DNA from: Peltaster fructicola | Taxonomy: Eukaryota; Ascomycota; Dothideomycetes | Assembly (NCBI GenBank): GCA_001592805.2 | Contig: CP051143.1 | Coordinates: forward strand, 868,001 to 932,000 | Length of the DNA: 64,000 nucleotides | Direction of reading: 5' to 3' | In this document: piece after piece, positions 1 to 10,781 of the stretch | Numbering within the stretch: position 1 is the stretch's first letter | How the letters are laid out: each line of letters opens with the position of its first letter | Notes under the pieces: model-generated | Seen by the model: only the letters and a program-made list of their open reading frames with translations | What the model was told of the DNA's origin: nothing | The model's database searches: none | Translations under genes and position numbers: made by a program

Positions 1-606
1 CCGTTCGCTTACTGGCCAGCTGATATGTCGCCCCGTGTCGAAGGCATCCCCGTAGAGCGCTACGAGCGTAGTGTAGAATTGCTCGCAGAGTAGCAATATC
101 GATATGATAATGCGCTGTCCATTCGGGATCTCGCTGGCACATTCGAGATAGGGGATCCTGCCTTGAGTGGAGGCTAACATGATAGCCTTGATGATGTCTT
201 GAGCCTCTCGCAGTACAGCTGACACTTCCGCCAACGTCCGTGAAGCTTTCCGATCGTTATGCCGCTCGTGAAGTGCCTTCCATGCCACCATAGCGATCAT
301 CAGTATTCGGTTCGTGTTGATGAACGGATCGTCATCGCGAGAGATGAGGAACCCTCGGCGCAGTGGCACAGGAGTCTTTACTATAACGCCAAGTATGCCG
401 TGCGCAAGACCAAAGTACATCCAGTTCTGAAGCATTGAAAGTCTTGCGCGATCATTCACAACGTCTTGCGATAGGTCATCTCACAGTCTCCAAGTCTAAA
501 AGCCGACTCGCTCAGGGAAGCCATCGAAGGCCAGCCCATCGTACTCATATCCCTCGCCTTCAATCACCGGAATGGCGAGTGATCGGATGGGTGTTGTGAT
601 ATACAT
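1..606 (-). pseudogene. Possible broken HET-family-like gene fragment, cut by the left edge
   Basis: Read on the minus strand, an ATG at 606 opens a short frame containing EGEGYEYDGLAFDGFPERVGF-like sequence that ends at about 496. A second open frame from about 478 to base 1 contains LQNWMYFGLAHGILG and SRDDDPFINTNRILMIAM and runs out of the window. The order (a YEYDG...FP segment, then a WxxFGL segment) resembles the N-terminal part of some fungal heterokaryon-incompatibility proteins, but this rests on recalled pattern and no HET core is visible. The two frames do not join through a GT-AG intron of normal length, so the copy is either broken or affected by a sequence error. It could equally be an unrelated lineage-specific protein. 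Confidence 0.4.
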
Positions 607-1198
607 TTGCCAGTGATCCATTGTCAGCGTATAACACCCAGACCAAAGGTCAAAGCAGTAAATGGTGCTTGGAGCTCAACGCTGAGGCTCATCCGTTCTG
701 CACACAAGCCAGTGTGTAAGCATTGCTATTCGGAGTGCTCAGGAATTCTTCCGGAGTCTCTGCCGCAGAGAGATGTCTGGTGTCGCAGTATTGCTGATGG
801 TCACAGAAACCGTCACGAGTCAATGAGAGCCGTGGTGCATGCGCAAGGTGGGAGGGACGAGGCTGAGCATTTTGACGAGAGCTGTCATGCTGTCGTGCAT
901 GACGCCTCGCATATGCATCGAATGGTCGTATCTGCTACCGTGCTCGGTTGGAAGTTAACTCAGCAAGGTCAATGTACAGCATTGTGTGCCTTGAACCACT
1001 GCATAAGATGAATAGCGGTACGTGTGTACGCAATACCGAGGAAGGAACAGAAGCGAAGCGAAGCTGTAGGCGATCATTTATTAGACGAGTTCCTGAGCAC
1101 GGACTCTAGCCTCGTGCCGGGATCATTGCTCTCCTCCTTAGCAGACTACGACCACTCGTCACTCAACAACTTGATCATGCTAGAATAAATATATCTTA
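607..1198. other. Intergenic, no gene seen
   Basis: This stretch separates the left-edge fragment from the acyltransferase gene. A 134-codon plus-strand frame at 607-1011 begins with a non-ATG codon, has no recognisable motif and no splice partners, so I treat it as chance. The last 60 bases before 1199 are A/T-rich (AATAAATATATCTTA) and may be part of the acyltransferase promoter or leader. Confidence 0.5.
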
Positions 1199-2587
1199 AT
1201 GGAACCGAAGGACTCACAGTACGATGCAAAGCGCTCGAGCAATGCCTCAGCTCCTGAGCGGCCCCTGCTGCCTCTGAGCAATCGCGAGACAGCAGCAGAG
1301 AAGAATGTGAACAGCTTGGCTTTTCTCGATGGCCTTCGTGGCATTGCAGCATTGATAGTCTACTTCCACCATCACAACACAGACTTCTATGGCATGGATT
1401 GCGACATCATGCATCCGTACGGATACGAGGGACGGTACCACATCGCCCAGTGGAAGTTTATTCAGCTGTTCGTCGCTGGTGGCACTGCAGCTGTCATGGT
1501 CTTTTTCGTCCTCTCGGGCTATGTCCTCAGCAGGGGCACCTTCCAAATGCTTCAGAATGGGAAGAGTACTTCGTCAATACATCAGTACCTACTGAATGCT
1601 TCTTTGAGAAGACCTATACGACTCTGGCTGCCACCTATTCTGGTTTCTCTAGTCGTGGCACTGGCCTTCCACACGCCGCTCAGACCAGTAGGCGCCTTCA
1701 TCGACTATAGGCGGAACGTTTTTCTTGAGGTCTGGACTTGGTTCATAAACCTTTTGGAGACGGTCAATCCATTCACCGGCCACGGTCCTTTCTTACAGGC
1801 ATTCATGTACGATCCTCCTGTGTGGACCATGGCGTACGAGCTTAACGGATCGGTAGTGGTCTACGCATTACTGGCAATCTGTGGCCCATACCTTAGCATA
1901 CGCCACCGTATGATTGCACTGGCTGTCTCACTGGTAATTTCTTTCGAGTATGGCCACTTCTCCCTGGTGCCCTTCATGCTGGGCATGATGTTGGCTCAAA
2001 TGGATGTGGAAAGTCTGGATAAACCATACATCGACCGCATGTCAGAGCGCACTCGGTCTCTATTTTTGAACGGCATGTTCGTCGTTGGCTGGTATCTGCT
2101 CTCAGACCTGGGTCCTATTGACAAGAAGACAAATCCTTGGTTTGGCATATCACCTTCCTGGATACCATTCTACTTCTATCACAACCCTAATTTCGCGACC
2201 AATATCGTTGGAGCCTTCTGTATGGTCTACGCCGCACTGCGGTTGTCTTGGCTGCAGGACCTCTTCAATCGCGCGCAATGGCTCGGCAGGGTCAGCTTCG
2301 CACTGTACCTGATTCACATTCCCATGATCTGGTTCCTCGCTTTTCGTGTGCGACGATTTCTTGGATACCCAATACCTGACAACGAAAAGCCAAGATTCTA
2401 CGATAACTTGCTTCCGATTCCAGATGTTGGCCCCATGGGCTTCACTACCGGCTTGATTGCAATGCAGCTGATCTGCCTGCCTCTGAACCTCGCCCTCTCC
2501 GAAGTGGTTACCAGATGGATAGATGAGACTTCCGTGACGGTGAGCAAACGCTTTGCTGCAAGAGTCATGGCAAAACTGCATCTATGA
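1199..2587 (+). CDS. Acyltransferase-3 family multi-pass membrane protein
   Basis: Intronless 462-residue protein. Near residue 41 it carries FLDGLRGIAALIVYFHH, the signature start of the acyltransferase 3 family (PF01757), including the conserved His cluster. FFVLSGYVLSRG near residue 103 and VWTMAYELNGS near residue 205 match further conserved blocks of the family. About ten hydrophobic segments are spread along the chain, so it should be an integral membrane enzyme. Family members move acyl groups from acyl-CoA or a similar donor to a carbohydrate, lipid or small-molecule acceptor; the substrate cannot be read from sequence. The ATG at 1199 is the first in frame and lies directly before a hydrophilic N-terminus. 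Fungal paralogues often sit in variable or metabolite loci, but no partner genes are seen here. Confidence 0.88.
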   Translation: MEPKDSQYDAKRSSNASAPERPLLPLSNRETAAEKNVNSLAFLDGLRGIAALIVYFHHHNTDFYGMDCDIMHPYGYEGRYHIAQWKFIQLFVAGGTAAVMVFFVLSGYVLSRGTFQMLQNGKSTSSIHQYLLNASLRRPIRLWLPPILVSLVVALAFHTPLRPVGAFIDYRRNVFLEVWTWFINLLETVNPFTGHGPFLQAFMYDPPVWTMAYELNGSVVVYALLAICGPYLSIRHRMIALAVSLVISFEYGHFSLVPFMLGMMLAQMDVESLDKPYIDRMSERTRSLFLNGMFVVGWYLLSDLGPIDKKTNPWFGISPSWIPFYFYHNPNFATNIVGAFCMVYAALRLSWLQDLFNRAQWLGRVSFALYLIHIPMIWFLAFRVRRFLGYPIPDNEKPRFYDNLLPIPDVGPMGFTTGLIAMQLICLPLNLALSEVVTRWIDETSVTVSKRFAARVMAKLHL

Positions 2588-2912
2588 TGTGTGTTCTAGG
2601 TGTACGGATGCATCGATCGATGTGAAGGAGAGCAGTAGTTGTGACCCGTACAATGGCATTGCTACAAACAAACCTTTCAGGACCTGTCCTGTCCACTCTC
2701 ATCGATGATGGCATTGCTCGAAATAAGGTCTTTACGGACCGCCACTCGTCGAGGACTTCGCGCAGTGAAGTAGTGGGTGTGGAATGTAAATCCGTAAGCA
2801 CGGACCTCAGCGCAATTAATTCTGGAGGCAATGCGTGGATTTCACATGCTAAAGATGTCATAGAAGAGTCATACGGGTTTGATGTTGCTCCCTCCTACCA
2901 ACACTCACCAAC
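2588..2912. other. Intergenic, Cdc123 promoter region
   Basis: The 325 bases between the acyltransferase stop and the Cdc123 start codon hold no supportable gene. The two genes run in the same direction, so this should contain the acyltransferase 3' end and the Cdc123 promoter. No clear TATA element was picked out. Confidence 0.5.
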
Positions 2913-4204
2913 ATGCCGGTCATACACGATGAGAGCACAGTCCAAGAGACAGACGCGAAGCTCATCGCTCGTCTTCCCTTCCCTCCAGTCACTAGAACAC
3001 ACATCTTGAACTGCTCATACCACTCATGGCACCCAAAGTATGTTTCGAGTTGGCAAATGAAGCATGACTGATGTTCTGCAGATACCGCACGATATCACCT
3101 AAAGCTCGTCTGATTCCTCTCACACCACCTTTCCTACAATATCTTCGAGCAGATGGCATTGTGTTGCCTTCCGATGACGACGAGCAAGAGGTGGAATGGT
3201 CAGATGACAGCGGAATGACCTCAGCAGGCGAGGACGAAGAGGAAGAGGAGGATATCGCTGCACAATGGAGAGACGTCCACGAGTCGATCAAGAACACTAT
3301 GAAAGATCTAGGTGGACGGGTTGTACCGAAGTTGAACTGGTCTGCTCCCAAGGACGCCACATGGATGAGTGCAACGAACAGCATGGACTGTCGGACACCG
3401 AACGACATCTATCTCCTTCTCAAGAGCTCAGATTTCATCACACATGATTTAGAGCACGCATTTGACGACACGTCTGATGTTCCTGGTCAGCCCGGCCAGG
3501 AGGACATACCATTTCACCTTGTTCTGCGCAAGTACGTCGATTTCAATCCTTCGATGGAGTTCCGATGTTTCGTACGGAGTCGTAAGCTCATCGCTTTGTG
3601 CCAAAGAGATCTCAATCACTTCGATTTCCTGTTCAACATGGAGGACAAGTTGAGGTCGAAGATCCAGGAGTTCTTCGATGTGAGGCTCAGGGACTCCTTC
3701 CCAGACGCAAACTTCGTGTTTGACGTCTATGTACCAGCGCCACATGACAGGGTATGGCTGGTCGACGTCAACCCGTGGGCACCGAGGACAGATCCGCTCC
3801 TCTTCAGCTGGCTCGAGCTGCTGAACATGGACGAACCACCGGAGGATCAACTAGCAGGCATGGAAGAGATGACATTCAGGATACCATTCAGACCAGGTAT
3901 TGAGAATGGAGGCGTCGCACAAAAGTTGGAGCAGGACCCACCACCAATGCTCGATGACTTGAGTAGTTCAGATGAGGAAGAGGCGGATGAGGAATTGTGG
4001 CAACCTGAGTTCAGGCTGGTGAGGAAAGGTGATCCAGAAGCATATGCTTTCAACACACCACAGTACTCTGCGCACAAACTACCAAAAGATGTCGTTGATG
4101 CTAGTCAGAGTGGCGAAGGCCTACGAGAGTTTGCCAAAGAATGGCGGGAGATCCTTGCTCAACGACAACGGGATGATGCCGCACACCACAGTGATACGGA
4201 ATGA
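2913..4204 (+). CDS. CDC123: Cdc123 (D123 family), eIF2 assembly factor
   Basis: Two exons, 2913-3037 and 3082-4204, with a 44-base intron (GTATGT...CTGCAG), give 415 residues. Exon 1 encodes LARLPFPP-type sequence followed by [10 protein letters not shown], the usual N-terminus of D123 proteins; exon 2 continues [13 protein letters not shown]. Conserved blocks follow: [12 protein letters not shown], then DVYV...[20 protein letters not shown], the ATP-grasp-like core of the family. Cdc123 is a cytosolic assembly chaperone that joins eIF2 gamma to eIF2 alpha and so limits translation initiation. An acidic stretch near residues 70-95 and another near 300-315 are typical low-complexity inserts. 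A plus-strand frame beginning at 3071 is exon 2 preceded by intron sequence. The start at 2913 is supported by the match of exon 1 to the family. Confidence 0.93.
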
Positions 4205-4400
4205 TCAGGACTACCACTGGGCATGACTGCAACCAACCTGGATTTTGTTTGCGCAGATCTCGTGAACTACAGTTGCAATGAACCAAGATGACCACAGAGC
4301 CTGTGCAGACGATCGTTGTAAGAAGAGTCAAGCTGGCATATGTCCTGGTATATCTGCTCTATCTCGCACTTGGGGACGAACCGGGTTCGCTGGTGAGCAA

Positions 4401-4838
4401 TCAACCGTTGAGGACAGCTGGGAGGTGCTCCTTGATGTACGCAACGACACCATCCGGACCCTTCTCCTTCTGGAGACCGTATGGGAGAGAAAGGTGCTTG
4501 ATGTCTGGCTTCACGGACTTGGCATCAGCGACAGCCTGCTTGGCCTGCTCCTCAGTCCACATGGACGCCGTGAACTACACACAAGGTCAGCATGAGCATG
4601 AAGACGCCCGTCAGGAAACCTACGATGACATCCGGCTTCAACTCTTCCACCGACTTCTTCACGTCCTTTGGGTCTGCAAACATCAGCAAGCGCTCTGAGT
4701 ACCTGAGCTTAGCTTACCTTCTACATTGCCCACGAGGGCGAGCTCGTGCTTATCGCCCAGATCAGCAATGACTCTCTCGACGAGAGCCTTAGCTCGGGCA
4801 GGTGTGTCGTTCACGGTCAATAACTTGATTGGAGCCAT
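4401..4838 (-). CDS. Small uncharacterised protein, three exons
   Basis: Exons 4838-4718, 4673-4624 and 4574-4401 with introns of 44 and 49 bases encode 114 residues. The protein starts MAPIKLLTVNDTPARAKALV, then runs through ...LVGNVEDPKDVKKSVEELKP to DVIFTASMWTEEQAKQ and ends IKEHLPAVLNG. The alternation of strand-like (IKLLTVND, HELALVG, PDVIFTAS) and helix-like parts suggests a small alpha/beta fold, loosely like a receiver or nucleotide-binding half domain, but no family motif is recognised. All splice junctions are in phase and keep an open frame, which is good evidence for a real gene. An in-frame ATG at 4865 would add nine residues; the one at 4838 starts the more regular sequence. 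If intron 2 is retained, the protein instead ends in a hydrophobic tail (see findings). Confidence 0.75.
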
Positions 4839-5830
4839 CGTCAATGTTTGAGAGAAGAAATACACAATAGGTTGTGGAATGGAAAGACATACTTATATCC
4901 ACGAGTCCCCTGGTCTAAGGCCTGCCGGCGTCACTGCCTCACAAGCAACGAGCTCGAGCTCTCCACTTTGCTAGCTCTCGTCTGCTGAGATAATAGGACC
5001 ATAACTCATAGCCTTCGACAACTTACCTCCGTCTTCCATGCTACTGTCCTTTCGCCGATCTCATGCGCGAGCTACAGACGTTTCCTGCGCAGGAACAGTC
5101 GGTGAACACACCGTACTGCGTCAACGGGCATACGTTAGCAGACCGTGTGACCAACCAGGCCCAACATCTAGCGAACGAAGCTTATTAGTCTTCGGTCAAG
5201 GACCCTGCTTCTATGTCGGTCTTTGTATTGTGGAGTTCGAGATGGCTAGCTGTGATTACTATCGGTTTTGAGGGGTAAATGAATGTGGGCAGGCATTGGC
5301 AATGAGTGACCAAAGCCATAGAAGCAGCATTGCTTGTAAGGCCTGCTTGACTGCTGCTCAATCTTGCAGCGATCCTCCTTCAGAGTGAGTCCGTGAGCAC
5401 TTTACAGGATCCAGTAGGGCGAGACTCTGGTCTCAAGTGCGACCAGCAGCCCGCGTTGTCCCCGGGCTGAATCTGCTCTTAGGATTGTGGACTCATCATA
5501 TTCGCTTTGGGGCTACGACAACAGAGCACAAGATCAGGCTTTGTACATGCCATCAGTGCGTAGCACAATCCCAACAACGAAGTCCTGTGCGTTCATATCC
5601 GTGACAAAGATACATGCGGCTCTGCTACAAGGTCTGTGCCCACTTCACCAACTTCATCATCGATGCAATGCATCATTTGACGCAATCACAAACATCATTA
5701 AAACAGACTCGATCAGCATCGTGAGACTGTCGTTCAGAGCGGATTAGCCAGCCTCGATGATACTATTGACTTAAGCTTGCTGCTCGGCGGACTGCGACGC
5801 ACAGGCTTTGGGACCATCACCGGACACAGG
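4839..5830. other. Intergenic, divergent promoter region
   Basis: About 1 kb lies between the small minus-strand gene and the Yme2 gene, which point away from each other. Short frames at 5038-5271 and 5487-5747 have no motifs or splice signals that would support a gene. The stretch presumably holds both promoters. The 5' end of Yme2 may extend upstream in frame to about 5777, but only with a non-ATG codon. Confidence 0.5.
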
Positions 5831-8373
5831 ATGTCGCAATCACGCGCTCTACAGCGCCTGAGCGCGCTGTCCGCACATCTGCTTGGCTCGAGGAATGCTG
5901 CTAGTATTGGCATCAAAGCTCGTCGAGCTTCGAGTGAAGCCGGTGATGGCAACACTGGGCACATCACTACGACATCACAGCAATCGATCCTCTACTTTAG
6001 CGGCTTGTACCCAATGACACTGCTCAAGCTCACAACACTTCCAAGCTTCCTGACGATAATCCTGCCAAAGTCAATGAAGGGCGAGGGCAAAGCAGCTTCG
6101 ATGTCTGCCGGTGATCCCGAGAGGATAGTGCAGGAGGCGGCATTGACTGAAGGCATCACCGACATCAAAGTCGTAGAGATTCTTCCTCGACTAAAGGAAG
6201 GTGGTGCATTCGTCAAGTTTGAGCACAGGCGAGAAGAAGATGCTAAGGCCGTCTCCGACGCAGTGATCAAGCACCTTGGCACAGGCAAGTTTCGACCGTG
6301 GTGGGATCCATTCCATGCGCTCCAGGTATCCCTCGTGCTCGGAAAGCCCTGGATCGAAGATCTTTCACGGATGCCATCTCGACGGCTGAAGGTCGAATTC
6401 CTGCCGACTGCACCTGATGCTGCCGCCGCAGAGCTAAGCCAGGAGCAGCTATACTCATTCTTCCGACCTTTCGGAAAGCTCGCGGACATTGTCACCCAGC
6501 CGTCGGACTCGAAAGTCGTTCCTAGGTTTGCCTATGTAGACTTCACAACACCCCGAAAGGCCATCATGTCCAAGAATTGCATGCATGGGTACGTGGTGAC
6601 CGAGAAAGAAGGTGGCGGTAAGCTTGGAACTGTCCTCCGTCTCACATATGAGCGTAAGCCACGCTTCAAGTGGATATCAGATTGGATATTCTCACACCCT
6701 CGTATCGTCTTCCCAGTCATTGCCGCATTCCTAGCCGGTATCACAGTTGCGATCTTCGACCCTATCAGAACCACAAGCATCAAGCTGCATATCACACAAG
6801 CGCTCCATGTCGAGAACTCTAGGCTCATCCGTTGGTTCAGAAGCAGGAGTGAGGACTTGATCAACAAGGTGCGGGAGCTGCAAGGTGGTGGTGAGAAGGC
6901 TGGACGAGGGATGACGATTATCTGGGACGATCGCAGAGAGTCCATCCAGCAGATCCAGACATGGCTTGCCGAGGACTCCGACTCTTTCATTATCGTTCAA
7001 GGACCAAAAGGTTCTGGCAAGAAAGAGCTAGTTCTGGACCACGCCCTGCAACGCAAGCGAGAAGCACATAAGGTATTGGTTCTCGACTGCAAACCGATTC
7101 AGGAAGCGAGAGGTGACGCGGCGACCACAGCGCTGCCGCGGGCCAAGTTGGATACAAACCAGTATTCTCATGGTTGAACAGCATCAGTGGTTTGGTCGAT
7201 CTTGCGGCACAAGGTACCACTGGCGTCAAGACTGGATTCAGCGAGACTCTGGAGAACCAGTTTGTAAAGATTCTCAATCAGACAGCCGCAGCACTTAAAT
7301 CGATATCGCTTGATAGTAGGAATAAGAAGGACAAGGATGCTGATCTTGGAAACGACGAGTGGCTTGAAGCACATCCAGAGTTACGTCCTGTGGTCGTGAT
7401 CGACAGCTTCTTACACAAGTCGAACGAGCCTGGCGCTGAGCTTGTCTATGACAAGATTGCCGAATGGGCTGCTCGACTGACGACCGGCAATCTAGCTCAT
7501 GTCATCTTTTTGACGCACGATCTTAGCTACACGAAGTCACTGAGCAAGGCGCTGCCAGATCGTGTCTTCCGTCAGATCTCGCTGCAAGACTGCTCACCAG
7601 AGGTAGCTAAGCGCTATGTGATCAGCCATCTCGACTTTGATGAAGTGGATAAGGAGCAAGCCGTTATCAAGTCGAATACAGGAGAACAGACTACCAAACT
7701 GACTGCAAGTCAACAGCGCAAGGACCTAAAAGAGCTCGATGGTGTCATTGAATCTCTCGGTGGACGACTGACAGATCTTGAGAACCTCAGTCGCAGAGTG
7801 AAGGCGGGACAGACGCCGAAGAAAGCTGTCAACGAAATGGTTTCAGAAGCGGCTTCTGAGATTGTGAAGCTGTATCTCGTCTTCCACCACGATGAGAAGC
7901 GAGCTTGGGAAGCGCACCAGGCCTGGGCACTCATTCGGGAGCTCGCAACAGCTGATACTCTTCGTTACAACGAGGTGCTCATGACCGACGCATTTGCAAA
8001 CGACGGAGATGCCGCACTTGGTGCGCTTGAACAAGCCGAACTCGTTACCATCCATTCTGAGCATGGTCGGCCATATAGCATCAGACCTGGTCGACCTATC
8101 TTCAATGCCGCATTCAAGAGTCTTGTCGAAGACCAGGTGCTGCGATCAAAGATGGACCTCAAGATTGTGACTGAGCAGATCAACAATCAGGCCAAGGGTA
8201 TCGACAAGTGGGAGCAGGAGTTGCAGCTGCTTGGACAGCTACCAGGCGCGCCAACCGAGCTTCGTCAGCGTGTTAAGTATTTGCTGCACAAGATCAATGC
8301 CAGTCAGGAGAAGATTGAGACCCTCGAGAAGGAGCAGGGCGAACTCAAGGGAGTGCTTCTCACAGAGTACTAG
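5831..8373 (+). CDS. YME2: Yme2-type mitochondrial escape protein, with an apparent frame break
   Basis: The ATG at 5831 starts an Arg/Ser/Ala-rich, acid-poor N-terminus (MSQSRALQRLSALSAHLLG) that fits a mitochondrial presequence. An RRM-like domain follows near residues 175-275, then a membrane segment near residues 300-320 (FPVIAAFLAGITVAIF), then the RNA12/AAA-like part with GPKGSGKKELVLDHAL and LVLDCKPIQEARGD. Downstream, NSISGLVDLAAQGTTG and a long helical C-terminus complete the usual Yme2 layout. Yme2 is an inner-membrane protein that affects mitochondrial nucleoid structure and DNA escape in yeast. The frame changes at about 7121-7131: upstream code stops at 7177, while SAAAGQVGYKPVFSW from 7129 continues into the downstream frame, as homologues do. 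No intron of plausible length fits, so this is a one-base loss in the gene or the assembly. Apart from this the gene is intact over about 845 codons. Confidence 0.9.
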
Positions 8374-8744
8374 TAGTGCTCTGATGTTTGCAAGGCTGAG
8401 TACATATCTTCACTCCGAGTGTTGTAAAGCTTTATATACCATGTAAGCGAGTGTTCTGTTTCAAGGTGCGACATGTGAAACGTTCATTGCTCTGAACTTA
8501 TGGATGCAATCATGGCATGTACGGGAGTCTCATAAATGTTCCATGCCAAGACTCCAAGGGGTCTTAACCAGCGAGTGAATGCTACACGAACAAGTCACGC
8601 TAGTGGGCGCTTGGATCACTTCACGTCCCACCACACGTCAGTCGCTCTGCACTTTGCATGAGCTGTAGTCGCAATCACTCTTTGCTTTGCCCTGTCACTT
8701 CTCGAGCCTGCGGTGAGACTTGACAGCATTATCGCTGAGCTGCC
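8374..8744. other. Intergenic, promoter of the CAF-1 gene
   Basis: The 371 bases between Yme2 and the CAF-1 gene hold no frame worth calling. They should contain the Yme2 3' end and the CAF-1 promoter. No clear regulatory motif stands out. Confidence 0.5.
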
Positions 8745-10699
8745 ATGGACGACATAAGTGTTGGCTCCAGCCCGCCACCATCACTATCACGCAAGCGGTC
8801 GGCACCTGACGATGAATCGACCACTGACCGTCCTCTCAACCTCAAAGGTACTCAATTCCTCGTACCTACAGCACCAAATGGCATAGACAACACAAGCAAT
8901 GGCACAAGCGGGTTCGTCAGAGAATTGTCACCGACTGGCAGCATTTCCACCCTCAGCAGCATACAGGACGTCTCGAGTGTAGGCAAGCCCGACGGTCTTG
9001 CGTCAAGTGCAACTTCGAAGTCCGCCAACGGCGCTACGCCGGCAAAGAAACGTAAACTTACGCCAGCGGAAAAGGCCGAGCAGCAACGCGCCAAAGACAT
9101 GAAAGCGCAAGAGAAGGCGGAGCTTAAGCGTGTAAAAGACGAAGAAAAGCGTGTCAAGGATGAAGAAAAGCGTCGCAAGGCCGAAGAGCGTGAAGGCAAG
9201 AAACGTGAGAAGGAGCTCGAAGAGGAGCGAAAAAATCAAGAGAAGCTGAAGAAGGAACGCAGCCAGATGCGACTTGGTATGTTCTTCAGAGGTCCAACGG
9301 CAAACGCATCCGACAATGTGAAGAGCAGAGACTCAACTCCAGAGGTGCTTCCGGCTAGACGGCGGTCTCTATCTCTGGAAACGTTTGATGCTGCGAGGAG
9401 TCAGATTGTGAAGAACTCGCCTTGTAAGAAGGAGTCGCCTCAGAAAGCAGCCAGCACTGTCAGGGAACCACCAAAAGGAATGCCAGTGGTGTCCGACTAC
9501 CACAAGTACTTCTTGCCGTACGAACCAAAGCCATATACCACACTCCCGGAGCGTGCTGTGATGGCTGAACTTGAATGTGAGGCGGCACAAGCTCGTTTTG
9601 ATGCTGAGCTGCACGCCACACCAGAACAGTATGATCTCGGGTTGTGTCCAGCACATGTCACACTGAAGGAGCATTTCCGTGCGCCACGAGGAGGCCGCCG
9701 TGGCCGAACTACTGTACGAGCTCGCACGCTGATTGAGCAGATACAAGGCTCATCCCAGCGACCGATTGATCTCACGACTGATAGCCAGCAAGTTGACCCA
9801 CTGCAAGAGCTCGCCAACCTCCAGATGCGCCATTTGCATTTCCACGAGGACGTTCGACCAGCTTACTTCGGTACCGCCACGAAATTGGACGATCTCAGTT
9901 CTCTACGAAAGCTTGCGCGCAATGCCTTCGCTCGCGTACGAACAGACACAGACTACGACTATGATTCCGAAGCCGAGTGGGACGAACCCGATCCTGACGA
10001 CGCAGAAGACCTTGGCAACGATGAGGAAGACGACGAGAGCATTGGTGACGAGGATGAAATGGACGGCTTCCTTGACGATGAGAACGATGAGCTGAAAGCA
10101 CGACGGCGACTTGTGATTAGCGATCTCGAGGCGCACAGCTCGGGTTTGTGCTGGGAGGACAGCAATGGTAGCCTCATGATGCCTGCAGATGCATCGCCAT
10201 GTCGAGCTATGAAGGGCCTTCGCCTGCAATTTCTCCTACCAGACTTCGAAGGTGCATCAATTGACCCCTTCTCGACAGCATACTGGCCTGGCGGAGAGAC
10301 AGCCAAGAGCGACAACAGTTTGCTCAGACCACCTTTGAAGGAGCGTAGTAGCAACACAGCCAGCGTCAAGACAGACAATGGCTGGCCAATCGTGGACACA
10401 GCAAAGGTACAAAGCGGCGTGAAAAAGGGAACGAAGCCTGGTGTCCAAAAGACGATGAACGCTGAAGAGTTCGAGCTCTTCAAGGCAGAGATTGTGGGCA
10501 GCTTGATTGGCAAGCAAGAAATGATCTCCAAGCTCAAGACTTCGTGAGTATCCCTCTTTTGAGTCTACATGACAATACTGACAACCACAGATTCCCAAAT
10601 CTTACAGCCGTGCTTGTCAAGGATACATTGAGCGAGCAGTTTGCTCAAGTTGGCAAAACCAAAGCCGACAAGAAGTGGGTATACGTTGGCAGTGCATAG
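8745..10699 (+). CDS. RLF2: Chromatin assembly factor 1 large subunit (Cac1/Rlf2/p150 type)
   Basis: Exon 1 is 8745-10543 and exon 2 is 10591-10699; the 47-base intron GTGAGT...CCACAG restores the frame and adds the end SFPNLTAVLVKDTLSEQF...KKWVYVGSA. The protein is 635 residues. A Lys/Glu/Arg-rich helical stretch lies near residues 95-175 (the KER region), with repeated KRVKDEEKR units, then SDYHKYFLPYEPKPYTTL near residue 250, and a strongly acidic block near residues 405-455 (the ED region). This order is that of CAF-1 large subunits, which bind histones H3-H4 and PCNA and deposit nucleosomes behind replication forks. The C-terminal WVYV segment resembles the winged-helix end of fungal Cac1. 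A start further upstream is unlikely because MDDISVGSSPPPSLSRKR is the first ATG of the frame. Confidence 0.88.
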
Positions 10700-10781
10700 A
10701 CACAAGATGGCACAGTGCAGAGGTTTATGATGTACATGAATGACGGCAATGTATCAATACAGACATCAATGATGGACGACT

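Noticed and set aside
607-1011. 134-codon plus-strand frame
   Set aside because: It begins with a non-ATG codon, has no motif or regular hydrophobic pattern and no splice partners.
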